DNA of 64,000 nucleotides from Typha latifolia (lineage: Eukaryota; Streptophyta; Magnoliopsida; Poales; Typhaceae): assembly GCA_019914945.1 (NCBI GenBank), contig CM034105.1, positions 12,772,001-12,836,000 on the forward strand, read 5' to 3'. Each line of letters opens with the position of its first letter. The stretch's first letter is position 1. Positions 12,661 through 24,220 of the stretch are shown here, one piece after another. The notes beneath the pieces were generated by a model. The model did no database searches. It saw nothing but the letters and a program-made list of their open reading frames with translations, and had not been told where the DNA came from. The position numbers were made by a program, and so were the translations under genes.

Positions 12661-14793
12661 ATTCACATGTTATAACTTTTACTTTACTAAGATTAAATTT
12701 CTTATGTGTGACTCCTAAAGACAACAAGAACCTCTCTAGAGAACAAGATAGGATTTATTTATTTTTGAATAATAATGAAAAGAATAAGAAAATAAACCAA
12801 GAAGATGGGTGATGATTAAGGTTATATGGCAGCATTAATGGGGGAGTATCCTGTCTCTAGTGGTCTCAATAATATCCTTAAAGAATGTCTACCTCCTAAA
12901 AACCTAAATGGGGAGCACACTCCCCACATGGCTGCACAACCACTTGACAGGAAACAGCCAAATAGGGCTCAGGCTAAGTGACACCCACTCACTCAAAACC
13001 ACAATTAATGGGCCATTATCCATGCCCTATTGTTATGCCAATTATTTTATTCCCTGTCCAGCCTATACACAACACAAAGCTTCCAACCCTTTAATATGAC
13101 TACAGTGCACTACTGGAGCTATCCATCTCTAGCTCCTATTTCCATCCTCAATTGCTCACATAGTTATATATGTCAATTTTGCATATTACACCCTATATTC
13201 AACCATATTTCCAGTTCAAACCTTATATTTCTACTATTTCAGATAACTTGGTCAGCCGTCTCCGATAATTAGGTTACCGCAGAATATATATGATACACTC
13301 AATGTAAGTGACAGCAATATAATTAGGTTAATAGCTTTTGTGCATATGAGTTTGTACGTATAAGCCATTTTTACACACAAAATAATATAATTGGCGCCCT
13401 ACTAGCATTTTTTTAATAATAAAAAATTCGTAGATTGATCATATCATTCAGTCCAGGCAACCGATTATAAAGTGATATAAAGGAAGAGAGGAAAAATACG
13501 ACAAAAGTCCTAAGGTCAAGTCTCACACTTGGCTGTATTATAGATTGAATAATAATTAAAGCATGTATCTAAGCAAGCACTCAAGCACAATAATATAAAG
13601 GAGATAGAGCAAATGCTTTAGAAGCAAGCCACCCGCTTGGCGGGCCGGCAACACTACACGAAGAACAACATAAGTCTTTGAAGACTGAGCACCGGCTAAG
13701 GAGTAGACTCATGCATGAATTCAGGCTCGTTAGTGAAGAAGTTCAGTGACTTTAACAATAAATCACTTGAAATACCCCATTTGAGAAATCCTAAAAAATT
13801 AGAACCAGAACTTAGAGCAAAGAAAAAAAAAACAAATGAGGAGAGGGGGAGGGCAGTCGATCTGCCTAATACATCCTTGATATAATTTCTCAAGGCAGTC
13901 AATCTTAGAAACAAATAACCCTAATGCGGCAAAACTATGACAGTTCTTAGCCATCGTCGGAGCTGGAAGAGGGCTAGGCGCGACAAGGCATAGAGCGAGG
14001 TGTGGACAAGGCAAAAACGAGCCAACGACTATTGAGGTTGAGGAGAGGTCGAGATTTGGCTAGTTTTATAACTCTCAGCCCAGTCTGTGGCCACAGCAGT
14101 TCGAGGGAGGGATCATGGTGAGATCCATGTTGCTCAGCTATGGCAGCACTAACATGGATAGCTAATGAAGGAGCTAAGGTAAAATTGACGGCATTGACCT
14201 GGAAGATGAAGGGGATGTGAGATTGGTGACAACGAGGGCGAAAAAAGGTAAGGTGAGAGAAAAGATGAGCAAGATAAAGAGAAAAAAAAAAGATAAGAGA
14301 AGCTAGCAAACCCACCACGGGGAGTGAATCATTCTCGCTCGCCTAGAACTTGGCTCCCCCACTAGCATTTTAGTTTGGCTCCACTCTTGCTTGACATAAT
14401 TCATTGAATTTGAAGCCTCAGCTACTTGTGTTAGTGATTGGTCCTCGATCAGTATTTAAACTATACAACACACTATAAAGATGCGAGTCTATATGAGAAA
14501 AGAGTGAGAATAGAAAAAAGACAAGGTTCAGAAAGCAAAATTGCTTAGACTTATTATAGTGTTATATAAAAGCCCCACAGCAGAGACCGAGACAAGCGCA
14601 ATCTAGTCTCCCTCTTGTCTCTTGGTTCTGTTCCCCACCTCTCTCTCTCTAAAAAATAAGTTCACCTAGATAGCATTATTTTATTATATATTTACCACAT
14701 ATTCATATCATTCATATCTCATCCATTTCAGTTTCCTCTAGCCCCTGTGTGCAGCTAGCTGTGCGACTCCTCTCCTCCTTTTTCCCAACTACT

Positions 14794-14800
14794 TATATAA
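14794..14800 (+). promoter_or_regulatory. TATA box of the C2H2 zinc-finger gene
   Basis: TATATAA lies 190 bases before the start codon, followed by a C/T-rich leader with a (CTT)n tract just before the ATG. Spacing implies a 5' UTR of roughly 160 bases. CT-rich leaders are common in plant 5' UTRs. Confidence 0.6.
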
Positions 14801-14989
14801 ACTTCCTCAAGCCAAGCCATCCCCCCTCACGTACATGGATATATTTATATATCACCACCCCTCTCATCTCGATTCTTCATACATGCAGTAGTTAGTTAGT
14901 CTTTCCGTTTCCTCCTCCAGTCCTCTTCTTCTTCTTCTTCTTCTTCTTCCATAGCTGTAATTGTGAGGATCCGGTGCAAAGCCAGGAAC

Positions 14990-15649
14990 ATGAGCAGCCC
15001 AAGGCTGAAGCTGTTCGGCTTCCACGTGTCCGAGGAGGAGGAGCCGGATCAGCAGACACAGGTTAACGGGTTCGGATCGGACTCGTCCTCGTCGTCCACC
15101 ACCACGGCCACCGCCTCCGGCGGGGGCGGCGCAGCAGGGGACGGGAGGAAGTACGAGTGCCAGTACTGCTGCCGCGAGTTCGCCAACTCCCAAGCGCTGG
15201 GCGGTCACCAGAACGCACACAAGAAGGAGCGGCAGCAACTCAAGCGCGCGCAGCTCCATGCCTCCTCCGGGTTCCGGTCACCGCCCGGTGCGCTGTACCC
15301 GCGGCCGGCCAACCCCATGGTCTCCGCCTTCGCCCCGGCCCCGCACCTCCTCCACGAGCCGGCGGCGGGGCCCACCAGCTGGGTCTACTTCTCTCGCGCC
15401 GCGGCCGCGGCCGCCGCCGCCACCGCCTCGCCGGCCCCGTTCCACGTGTCGCACGGTGGCCTCTTCCCCTCCGCTCCTCCTCCTGCTCCACCCGCCGCCG
15501 CCGGAGGATTCTCCTACCGCCAGCCGCCGCATCTCCAGGTGGGGCCCGCCTCGTCTCTGGCGCGGTTCTCATCGCCGGGAGATGCGGCCGGATCCGAGGA
15601 CTCATTCGGGTTGGACCTCCAGCTCAGCCTCGCGCCGGCCGGCTCCTGA
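14990..15649 (+). CDS. Single C2H2 (QALGGH) zinc-finger transcription repressor, GIS/ZFP5/ZFP8-like
   Basis: Intronless, 219 aa. The ATG at 14990 (aacatgagc) is the first Met; an upstream in-frame GTG is not a credible plant start. The N-terminus [17 protein letters not shown] matches the conserved head of GIS/ZFP5-type proteins. Residues 55-77 form one plant C2H2 finger: C57-X2-C60, then the diagnostic QALGGH with H73 and H77, followed by [11 protein letters not shown]. The C-terminus carries an EAR-type repression motif, LDLQLSL (residues 208-214). The middle is rich in Ala, Pro and Gly. Relatives act in the nucleus in trichome or hormone responses; which paralogue this is cannot be told. 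The coding region is strikingly GC-rich against its flanks. Confidence 0.92.
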   Translation: MSSPRLKLFGFHVSEEEEPDQQTQVNGFGSDSSSSSTTTATASGGGGAAGDGRKYECQYCCREFANSQALGGHQNAHKKERQQLKRAQLHASSGFRSPPGALYPRPANPMVSAFAPAPHLLHEPAAGPTSWVYFSRAAAAAAAATASPAPFHVSHGGLFPSAPPPAPPAAAGGFSYRQPPHLQVGPASSLARFSSPGDAAGSEDSFGLDLQLSLAPAGS

Positions 15650-15822
15650 GCCTGTGTTGGCTTCTTTGATCTCGCACGGTGGATCTTTATAAGACTTCGT
15701 TGTGATGACCCATGTAGATTTTTCCCTCCTATTATTATTACTATTATTATTTTCTTCAATTGGATTCTAGAATTCTAGTGTTATTTTTACTGGGTAATGC
15801 TTCAAAACACCCCAAGTAAAAT

Positions 15823-15825
<3 letters not shown>

Positions 15826-15854
<29 letters not shown>
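15826..15854 (+). repeat. A(29) homopolymer
   Basis: A run of 29 A, about 180 bases past the stop of the zinc-finger gene. It may be a simple homopolymer or a retroposon tail; no element body or target-site duplication is evident. Confidence 0.8.
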
Positions 15855-15859
15855 CATTC

Positions 15860-16113
15860 TCTCAATCCATGCAGCTGTTGTTAGTGGGGGCGGAGAAAAA
15901 GGTAAATTCTCGTCCTTTTATTAACATATAGTCTTTTGGTTGAATTTTATTTGAGTTTTGCATCTTTCATAACTCACAATCAGCATATCACATCAGATGA
16001 TACATACTGATATAATCTAACATGTAAAAAATAGAAAAAAATTCTCTTAAACGTCTCATATACTGATGGTCTAATATTTAAAACGATAAATAAAAAACAA
16101 AAAATACATATAC

Positions 16114-16154
<41 letters not shown>

Positions 16155-18560
16155 GAGGAAGCTAGCAATGTTGTATTTTGCTTCCCTGGAATGATGGCTT
16201 CTTTTACTTAATATTGTACGAACCTTACGTCAAGGAAATCTGGGTAAAACCCCCCTTAATAATTTTCTTTTTATGGTAAGGTCCCGCGTATCTTTGATTA
16301 GATCCGACTGGGACCCGCTCGTGTCCCTGGAGTCCGAACATCCGAGTCAGCTTAGGAGGCGGAGAAACTCAGCTTAGGAGGTGTAGGGAGGAGGAGGGGT
16401 TCTGGACCGTTGCTATACGTTTCGTGAAGTGGTTGGCCTTCTACAGGATGCTTGCTGTTCGACGTGATCACGTGATCGAAATCGCATCACGTTGCTCGAA
16501 TCCCCTGTATTGGTAGTTGTAGGAGTGATTGGCCACGTACGACGCAGCATTCATCACCCGAAACGCACGCAAATATAAAAGGAGAAAGTACTTATCCATG
16601 TACATATTTAAATCAAATAGGGTACTAGGCTAAGCCTTTTCCTAAATGGCACTAGCTAATTAATTATTTTGCTAACTTGGATTAGTTAGTCAACATGTGC
16701 ACAGTAATAGCGAGTGATGGATGGATCATCCTAAGATTCGTATCACTTAAATTAATAATTTGAACATAATATTCTAATCCCCACCACCCATTCTCTCTCT
16801 ATCTCTAGCTTCACCTATGTATATATATAATAATTTATGTATTGGAGACCCATTTGTCATTATGCTACAACACAGTTCTAATATCAAAGCAAACTTGATA
16901 AAATTTTTTTAGATAACTTGGCCATAGCATGAATATAAGTAATCAACATAGACTAGTATGTATTTTTTATGCATGTACAATGTTTTCATAGGATGTTCCT
17001 AAACAACAAGAACAACTAGAGTTTGGATCTTAACCATGTGGTTACCATCATCATCTCCCTTGAAATGGACCTTTCAACCAATAATCCGTGCTTGCATCAT
17101 CTTGGGATCCTGTGTTGCTTGTCTTCTTAGTTTAACATGACTAGGACATAGTATATCTTGCAAGTTCTTCTTTTTCTTTTTCAAGAAAGTGATGCTTTTG
17201 ATTAGTCTTCAAAGCATTCACTTTATTTTAGAATAAAATAGAGTACCATTTTGAATTAAAGAATGACCAAGGTGACCAAATCTATCACTTAGGAGATCCT
17301 GCAAACTAGTTGCAATTGCCAATCTCTCCTAGAATACAAGCAATTTGGGGAAGTGCTTTTAGTTTAGTATGTTGCCTAAGTCAATAAGTGATATGACATG
17401 ATTGTGATGCAGAGAAGTTGAAGGAAACTCTCGTAAAGCAGTGATGGAGGGTGTGAATGATCTGACCTCTAAGCTACTAAATCATATGTAAAAGGAATAA
17501 ACTGATGCAAGTCCTTCTCTATTCTAGATATAAAAGTCGGTAGAAGTATCAGACATGGGGTATAATGATGCAAGGCAGGGAAGGGTCGGAATATCTTGAA
17601 ATTCAAATAAGAATAAAACGAACTTATTCAGCCATAGGATAAACATTTATCAATAACTCAACTCAAACGCCCCTCCACACATGCTACATGACAACCTAAA
17701 AGACTGTACGACTTTTAATCATTTTCACATTTCTCATATCCCTAACAAGTTTCGTCCAATTCTAAGGTGGGCACATCCTGCCTATATCCAAGTCACTTGA
17801 ATTCCAACATCAATTCTCTTATTGGCTCCTAATCTATCTCAATGTGAACGACATCACTGTCATTCTACAGCTAGAATTTTGGTATGGAGTAACAAATTGT
17901 AATGCCAAAACTTACTCTTCAAGAGATATGATGCAAATGTTTTAAGAATCAATGCACTTGAAGCAAAACGTCATGAATAAGAGGGAAATAGAAGGTAAAT
18001 TTGAGAACTAAATTGATCTTTAATGGACAATTCTATTGGCAATTCGATATCAATCACAACCATCATCTTCCAGTACTATCTTGCTTTGCTCGAGGACTTG
18101 CTCTATGTTTTCTTATGGTGGATTCCAAATGCCTTTTTGTGCCTGATGGTGAGATATGTCGTATTTTCTGTTCTTTTATCAAATTAACATTTCAGTGAAC
18201 TATTCATCAAAGACTTGATTAATTCATAGCAAGTGCAGCATGAATGAAGAACGAGATAATGCAACTAATAGAATGGAACAGTAAATTTAAGACTGGAAGC
18301 TAAAATATAGCCCTAGCGTAGGAATTCATACAAATTTGCTCCATTTCCTTCAAGAAGCAAAGGTTGCTTGTGTTTAACTTTTAGTGCAGGTTAAATTTAT
18401 GAATCAACAATCTCTATTCCAACCAAAAAGAAACCTACTTAAATGAACAAGAAATCATTGAAAATATTATTCTTATCTGTAGACCAGCAAATAAAGCAAG
18501 CAATACTGAAAAACTTGGATACCAGTGAACCTAAGGAAAACCGAATAATTCCACATCGAT
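15860..18560. other. Intergenic, no gene seen
   Basis: It contains a TA microsatellite (16116-16147) and a GC-richer stretch at 16280-16570 in which cagcttaggagg occurs twice. I see no coding exon on either strand. Confidence 0.5.
16116..16147 (+). repeat. (TA)n microsatellite
   Basis: About 16 TA units in AT-rich intergenic DNA. Confidence 0.9.
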
Positions 18561-18605
18561 CATTTTTTATTTAAAAGCCTTTAGATATTACAGATGGCTT
18601 CAACT

Positions 18606-18779
18606 TTTAGTTTGGTATACAAAATCCAGGTTATTCTTAGTGGCATCATAATCCACAACCAACTAAATAATCCCATCCTTGCGAAAGGAATAAGTTTCCC
18701 TTTTGAGTAGAGAAAGTACACTTGCTTAAGAGCCATGTGGGCCACCATCACCAAGATGCCCAACTACAAACAAATCTCA
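18606..18779 (-). pseudogene. Decayed coding-like stretch, family unknown
   Basis: In one minus-strand frame the text reads like protein (VVGHLGDGGPHGS, SVLSLLKRETYSFRKDGII, LVVDYDATKNNLDFVYQTKS) but is broken by TAA, TAG and TGA. Each stop is one C-to-T change from CAA, CAG or CGA. I cannot name the family. It could be a fragment of an old gene or mobile element. Confidence 0.3.
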
Positions 18780-18789
18780 GGAGGTGAGA

Positions 18790-20350
18790 TATGCAAACAC
18801 TTTGTTATGATCTAATAAAGATTGAAGACTCTTGTACTCTTAATGTCAACCTCACCCCAATTGGATGGTGATTCAAATGTGGACCCAAATTTAAAGCTCT
18901 TTTCCCACAGAGGTTTCCTATACATATATAGGCGCCGAAAGTTAGCAGTTGCAACTAAGAGCTTACGTATTAGTCTTCAAACAATCCTTGTTTAAAAATT
19001 TCCAAATGCACTCTACTTGGGTCAAAGGGGAAGCTAAGATGCCATCCAAAGGTGAAGATAAGAAATTAAAAAAGTGGCTGCACACAATTTAACAAGAGTG
19101 GGAGATATTAGGGTAATATAAAGGGGTTCTACCTCCACTATGAGTCTATGCAGCACCATAATTACTTGCAACTGGAAAGGGGTTCCACCTTTTGGGGACT
19201 AATTGAGAGCAAGAGGAGTGACTTCCTTTAGATCAAGGGAGACATTTGAGTCAAAATACTCAATTGAGTGGGACCAAGGAGCAACTACCAGTCATTGATC
19301 AACAAGTAGTGACAAGAAGCAAGGTACTCTCAAAGGGGGTAGACTGTAGAGCACCCAAAGCTTTAGTTACTATAAAGAATGGGCACTATTATTATAGCAA
19401 AAGATCTATTAGATGACAGTATATAAAAGATGAAAGGACATAGGGTGGATAGTTGATGATTTGATCAGATAAAAGCTGGCACCCTTTATGGAAATGAGTA
19501 CATGCTTTCACTTTCGTTATGGAGTCGGCTATTAATTGGTGAGAATGTCTCACAATTATTGGATAGGTTAGTATAAGTTCCAATTGCATTTGCAATTTCT
19601 TTATATTAACAAGAAGCCAAAGCTAATTTTATGGAAACATATTATTCTGTAGTGGGATTTGATGATAATTCTACCAAAAGTTATTCCTAAAAAGTTATCC
19701 AAAAGATGTCAGATGTAGTGATTCAAGTAATTCCTTGAATCATTATGTACTTCTCCCTTTACTATATAAATATATAAGCTAATTCTTCACTATCATTTAT
19801 AAAGAGTTATGATCTAGAAAAAGTTTATAACCCCATTTAATCTACTTTATTGAGATTTAGAGAGAGATATTGTTTTAGGAGCATTTGACTTCGCGCCTAA
19901 CTCTCCCCCTGTTCGCAGATAAAGGGCGAGTTAAGCAGCAACCAAATGGAATTTTAAGGTCTCACCCAATACTTGGATAAGTATCTGGATTGACACATGG
20001 GAGCTTTGCCTAAAAAAAGCCATGCAGTTGGTAGCTTAAAAATTTGAGGTACTTCTTAACCAGCAGGTATGCTCAAGACAAGTGCTCATCTCCAAGTGTT
20101 AATCTTATAGGATGCAGATGAATGATATGTAAATGTTGAATAACCACTACGATCCTAGATTGTTGTATGGCCATGCCTGAGAATCTAATGGCCTAGCCCA
20201 AAAAGTTCTGGCCTGAAACAAGTGCTCTCAAAGTAAATTAGGTCAGGCTTGATGACAAAAATTAGTTAAAGGGAATTTTACAATTTATACCTTATACTCT
20301 GCTCGTATTTTCATTAATACCCTATCATATGAGTATTTATCATTCGATCT
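18790..20350. other. Intergenic DNA, no gene seen
   Basis: I looked here on the minus strand for the missing C-terminal RING exon of the PEX2-like relic (expected to begin with the family's RYCYYC motif) and did not find it. No other coding signal was seen. Confidence 0.45.
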
Positions 20351-20633
20351 TTTATATCAAGAACATTATGAAATGCAAAAGAAAGTTTATCAAACTTTAG
20401 TGAATTGACGAATTATACAAGCTTCACTAAAACAAATAAAGGAGTAGAATTACTTTGATGTGCAAGAACAGCTGAGGGAATTGAAAAATAAAATTAAAAT
20501 TTACTTTAACAGATGAGAAATAAACAAAATCAGAAATTTTAGTGACAGGACTACTCAACCGTACAGTGAAGTAGAGAATAGAGTTTCTTAGAGAAAATGT
20601 GTTACTTAATGTTACATTAAATTAGATGAAGAA
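20351..20633 (+). repeat. Direct repeat R, copy 1 (3' side of PEX2 relic)
   Basis: It begins ttatatcaagaacattatg, continues with actttagtgaattgacgaat and gacaggactactcaaccgta, and ends near tagatgaagaa. The same ordered blocks recur at 23987-24220 in the same orientation. Confidence 0.65.
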
Positions 20634-20694
20634 GCGGTATGGAGAATATGCAAATGTTGTTAATCAAGATGAGATTAAAAGTAAGTACAAGTAC

Positions 20695-22850
20695 CTGTGA
20701 TGATGAGGAATAGCCATGAAGGGAATGCCAGGAGTTGAATGGCACATGGGACACTCTGCATCATCAGTGGGAAAGCCAAGTGATTTATCCTTTTAGGATG
20801 AGAGAAGAAATTTGTTGACTAAGGACGACATTTCCTGTATAACAATAATGAATTTAATTATTTCATAAGAGCGTGATAGTAAAAACTCCTGTATATCAGC
20901 AGATCAAAGAGAAAAAATTGTAAAACATTGCTAATCAAAGAAAACATAGAACAATTATGGATCTGCAAGGTCAATGCTATCAATAAATCCTAGCAATGGT
21001 TGCATAGAGATGCTGAGTTGAGCATGACTAAATAGAATTCATGTATTGTGGTATTAAGAAACATATGATCAGATTTTTCTGCTAATCTGTATAGTTCATG
21101 CTTGTACTACTCAAACAGTTATAAGATAATCAGAAATATCTCATTGTTGCTAGCATATTAAAGCACGTGAGAAGATAATAACAAGAAGCTGAACCAAATG
21201 GTGACCACAAGAAAATTTGTTAGCTTGTATGAATACCTAGTTCTTACGAACAAGAATTTTATCTACTTTGGCCAAACTATCAGTTTCCAAATCAGGTTAG
21301 TATGAGATTTTAAAACCTATAGCCAGACTCCCAGAGAGCAACTTTTCAAAACCAAGAAGATGGTAAAATTTATCATAATAAATATTTGTAACAATAACAA
21401 TTAAATTTCCGGAGCTTAAGAGAGGTTATACCGAAAATGCATTCCACATCAACTGGTGATTCATGTACTCAAAAGACGAAAGCTCTATTCATATTAGGAC
21501 TACCATAAACAACCTTTGCTCGTGAAGCCCTTTCAACTGTACTTTCGTGCCTGGATAAACCATACATCAAGTTTGTCAAAAAGTTAGAACCACAAATTTT
21601 ATCCACAAAAGAACTTTCTGTTGTAAGAACTTAAATATTACACGTGGATCAATAGATCTGATTTTCTACAATTTTAGCTTCAAATGAGCATAGATGAAGA
21701 CTTTATCATGAACACCGTCGTGGTAAATGACAATATGGCATCAGAACAAACTTCCTCTTCAAATCATAGTTTTTTATTATTTATTATGGTTCTTTTTAGT
21801 ACTTTTAGAATTGATTGATTTTAGTATTTTCTGTTACATTAGATAACTGAACCAACTAGATGGGCTTAGCTGCTTATTGTCGTTGTATTAAAATAACTTG
21901 GAACAAAATAAAGCCTAAAACTGCTAAAATCAGTAATAAGTTTGTCTTCGGTAACATCTTAAGGAAAGACCAGAATTAGAACCATGCAAATAAACTATTT
22001 AGTTCATACACAGATTATATGTTGCCAACTGCTATAAACATCATCTACTCCCCCTAAATTCACATTACACATTACATTACACAAGATCTCCTTAGATCTA
22101 TTTCATACAGTTGAGTTGATCAATGGCTGCTAGGTTGGGTTGACCAACATATTATTTTATCAGATTGAAATGGTGATATTTACAATGTGAATAACAGTAA
22201 CAAAGGACAACTTTCATTAGGTAATAGTACAAGTGTCAAAAAAAATTACAGGAAGATCGTCCAAATTTTGATTGCATTTATCAATTTAATTAAATAGTAG
22301 TCCTGTATTCCTCTGTCACGAGAAAACACAAAATCAAACTTCCGCTCTTCTTACAAAGTACAAACTTTCGAGAATTTCAAAACCTTGATTTTCAAGAAAT
22401 CAAAACTCCATAATAAAGTGAGAAACAAACCTCAGGGGATAGGGTAAAATAAGGAAATTACGAGCAATATCCCTATGTTCACTGTCACCAAGTTCATTAT
22501 GTTGGTACTACACCATATCTTTCTTACCACCCTCAACCATATGATATACCTCTCCAGCAACCAAATTTTAATCAGCACAGATATGAACATTGCTAATTCC
22601 ATGCATAAGTCCAAAAACAAATCCCTCATCAAATCAAACATTAGAACCACTAATATACTGTAACAGAAAAAGTCAAGTTAACTACAATGGGCAAGGGTTG
22701 AATACCTTCTTTTCCTCCGGTGGCCACCGCATGTTCATGTCTATACCTCAAATTCATCAAAGCATCTCCTGGAGTTGGCTTACCCACCCCTAATTGGGAA
22801 CCTCCATAGAAGAAAATCAAGAAAAGCTTCAAAAATACTTCTTGCACTGG
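20695..22850 (-). pseudogene. PEX2: Broken PEX2-like peroxisomal RING protein gene
   Basis: Three exon-like blocks in the correct order match plant PEX2. Block 1 (22706-22850) reads FEAFLDFLLWRFP then VGKPTPGDALMNLRYRHE. Block 2 (21432-21617) reads SRAKVVYGSPNMNRA then EYMNHQLMWNAFS. Block 3 (20695-20788) reads AECPMCHSTPGIPFMAIP, the start of the RING finger. Acceptor and donor sites flank each block, so this is not a processed copy. Breaks: an extra G in the GGGG at 22787-22790 and an extra T in the TTTT (AAAA on plus) at 21471-21474. Both shift the frame, and the second gives an immediate TGA. The N-terminus, the middle exon (GLEGPGL/WGDSEQ region) and the rest of the RING (RYCYYC) were not found, and the RING's LPC is replaced by IPH. 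PEX2 is a membrane E3 for peroxisomal import; this copy is unlikely to make it. The two single-base insertions could alternatively be assembly errors, but the missing exons argue for a pseudogene. Confidence 0.72.
22433..22664 (-). pseudogene. Decayed exon of unknown family inside the PEX2 relic
   Basis: After a good acceptor (tttttctgttacag on the minus strand), one frame runs for about 77 codons to a possible donor. It contains protein-like text: DEGFVFGLMHGISNVHICAD, NLVAGEVYHMVEGGKKDMV, YQHNELGDSEHRDIARNFLI. It is interrupted by three stops (TGA, TAA, TAG), each one C-to-T step from CGA, CAA or CAG. It does not match the PEX2 middle region. I do not recognise the family. Confidence 0.4.
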
Positions 22851-23986
22851 CTAGAAATTTGACACATACGAAAGTCAGATTGATGCTAATGAAAAGATGA
22901 ACATACCTGGTCCACATGCTGGCCCAGATTTCAATTCCATGGTTTATCATTAACAGAAAAAAGTAAATAGTGAATGTTGCCAAGAACTTAAGCATTAACT
23001 CAAATTTAATATGTCATAAACTTTCTCAGATAAAGGCTCTAAGAGCTAAAACACATTAAAAAGAAAATCAATATTATGTAACATATTAGTAATCGCCATC
23101 ACTTCCAGCATGAAAAATTATTATCTACCAGTCAGTTACACAAAATTATCACATTTAGTAACAAATCGGATCATAATAGAAATGGCCACTCTAAATTCTT
23201 TTAGATATCCCTCGGCGCCCTTGACTTGTGGTAAATATCAAGGTACATTATTTGTAGGTATGACATGCCTCTCTTATTGGATAAATGGATAGTCTTTTGT
23301 GTTCAACAACCCCACCTTCTTCAAATCTATAGTAGCTTCTTCTTCTTGGCCATAATGTGGAATGCTCCATCTTAAGCCTTGTGCTATTTTCTAGTAGCAG
23401 AATAAAGACTGAATAAATGTAAGAATCACTTCTCAAAAAACATAACCATGTTCAAAGGCCGCTAGATCCATGATGAAGCAATGAATTTATACATTAAGCA
23501 ACTCCTGAGTGGTTTATGAAAACATTAAATGAAGTTAATAAGGAAAAGTGGAACACAAATAACATAGTATAATCTTTCTATTGATGCTGTTACCTTTGCA
23601 CAGAACAAGCATTGCATCAAAATATAACAACGCTCTCCTGAGACCCAAATTCAAGCAAGATACTATGAAGCTCACTTTCTTGAGTCAAATGGCTGGTGTT
23701 GAAATATAGGTTCTCCACCTCATTAAAATTTTACCACATACATTGCCAACATCATTAATTAGCTAAAGCCCCACGATCTCTACTCCATGAAGAAGAAAGT
23801 CAGGGTCTAAGTCTTACATCTATACCAGAGAGAAAGCACTTACAGAGGTACAGAATGGAGAATCGGCAACAATAATAATTCAAGAAACAAATTATTACAC
23901 AAACTCTTGAGCAGTAAAATGTGGTGTCTAAAATGATGCCAAGCCTTTCCGCTGTAGAAAGACATCAAGATGATCTCTTTTGGAAA
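22851..23986. other. Between the PEX2 relic and direct repeat R copy 2
   Basis: No intact exon seen. I looked here for the N-terminal PEX2 exons and did not find them. Confidence 0.45.
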
Positions 23987-24220
23987 CTTATATCAACAGC
24001 ATTATGAAACAACGAAGCAAGTTGTTCGAACTTTAGTGAATAAAAAATTACTTCCTCATGCAAAGTTAGCTGATAAAATTAAACAAAGAAAATAACATGA
24101 GAAATTAATAAAAAAATTAGGATGTATAGCAATGACAGGACTGTCAACCATACAGTGAAGTGGAGAACAGGGTTTCTTAGAGGATGTCACATGATGTTAA
24201 TTTAAAATAGATGAAGAAAA
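23987..24220 (+). repeat. Direct repeat R, copy 2 (5' side of PEX2 relic)
   Basis: It shares ttatatcaacagcattatga, gaactttagtgaata, gacaggactgtcaaccatac and gggtttcttagagga with copy 1 at 20351-20633, in the same order and orientation. The two copies bracket the PEX2-like relic. Confidence 0.65.

Larger units (their letters stand above)
7236..14793. other. Long intergenic region without a recognisable gene
   Basis: About 7.5 kb with no open frame that I can defend on either strand; those present are short and AT-driven. It contains a GAG-repeat tract (11407-11440), a TA microsatellite (11964-11991), a diverged tandem repeat (12215-12660), and a somewhat less AT-rich stretch at 13440-14340. 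In that stretch, overlapping minus-strand frames show only low-complexity hydrophobic sequence. The stretch may be an old mobile element, but I see no terminal repeats or transposase motifs. Confidence 0.55.

Noticed and set aside
13799..14318. Overlapping minus-strand open frames in a less AT-rich stretch
   Set aside because: They are low-complexity hydrophobic text without start context, splice partners or family motifs, and frames overlap each other.
14864..15759. Several long frames on both strands across the zinc-finger gene
   Set aside because: They are GC-driven shadows of the C2H2 coding frame, which alone has the zinc finger and EAR motif.
20695..22850. Treating the PEX2-like locus as an active gene
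   Set aside because: Two frameshifts, an early stop, and missing N-terminal, middle and RING-completing exons make a working protein unlikely.
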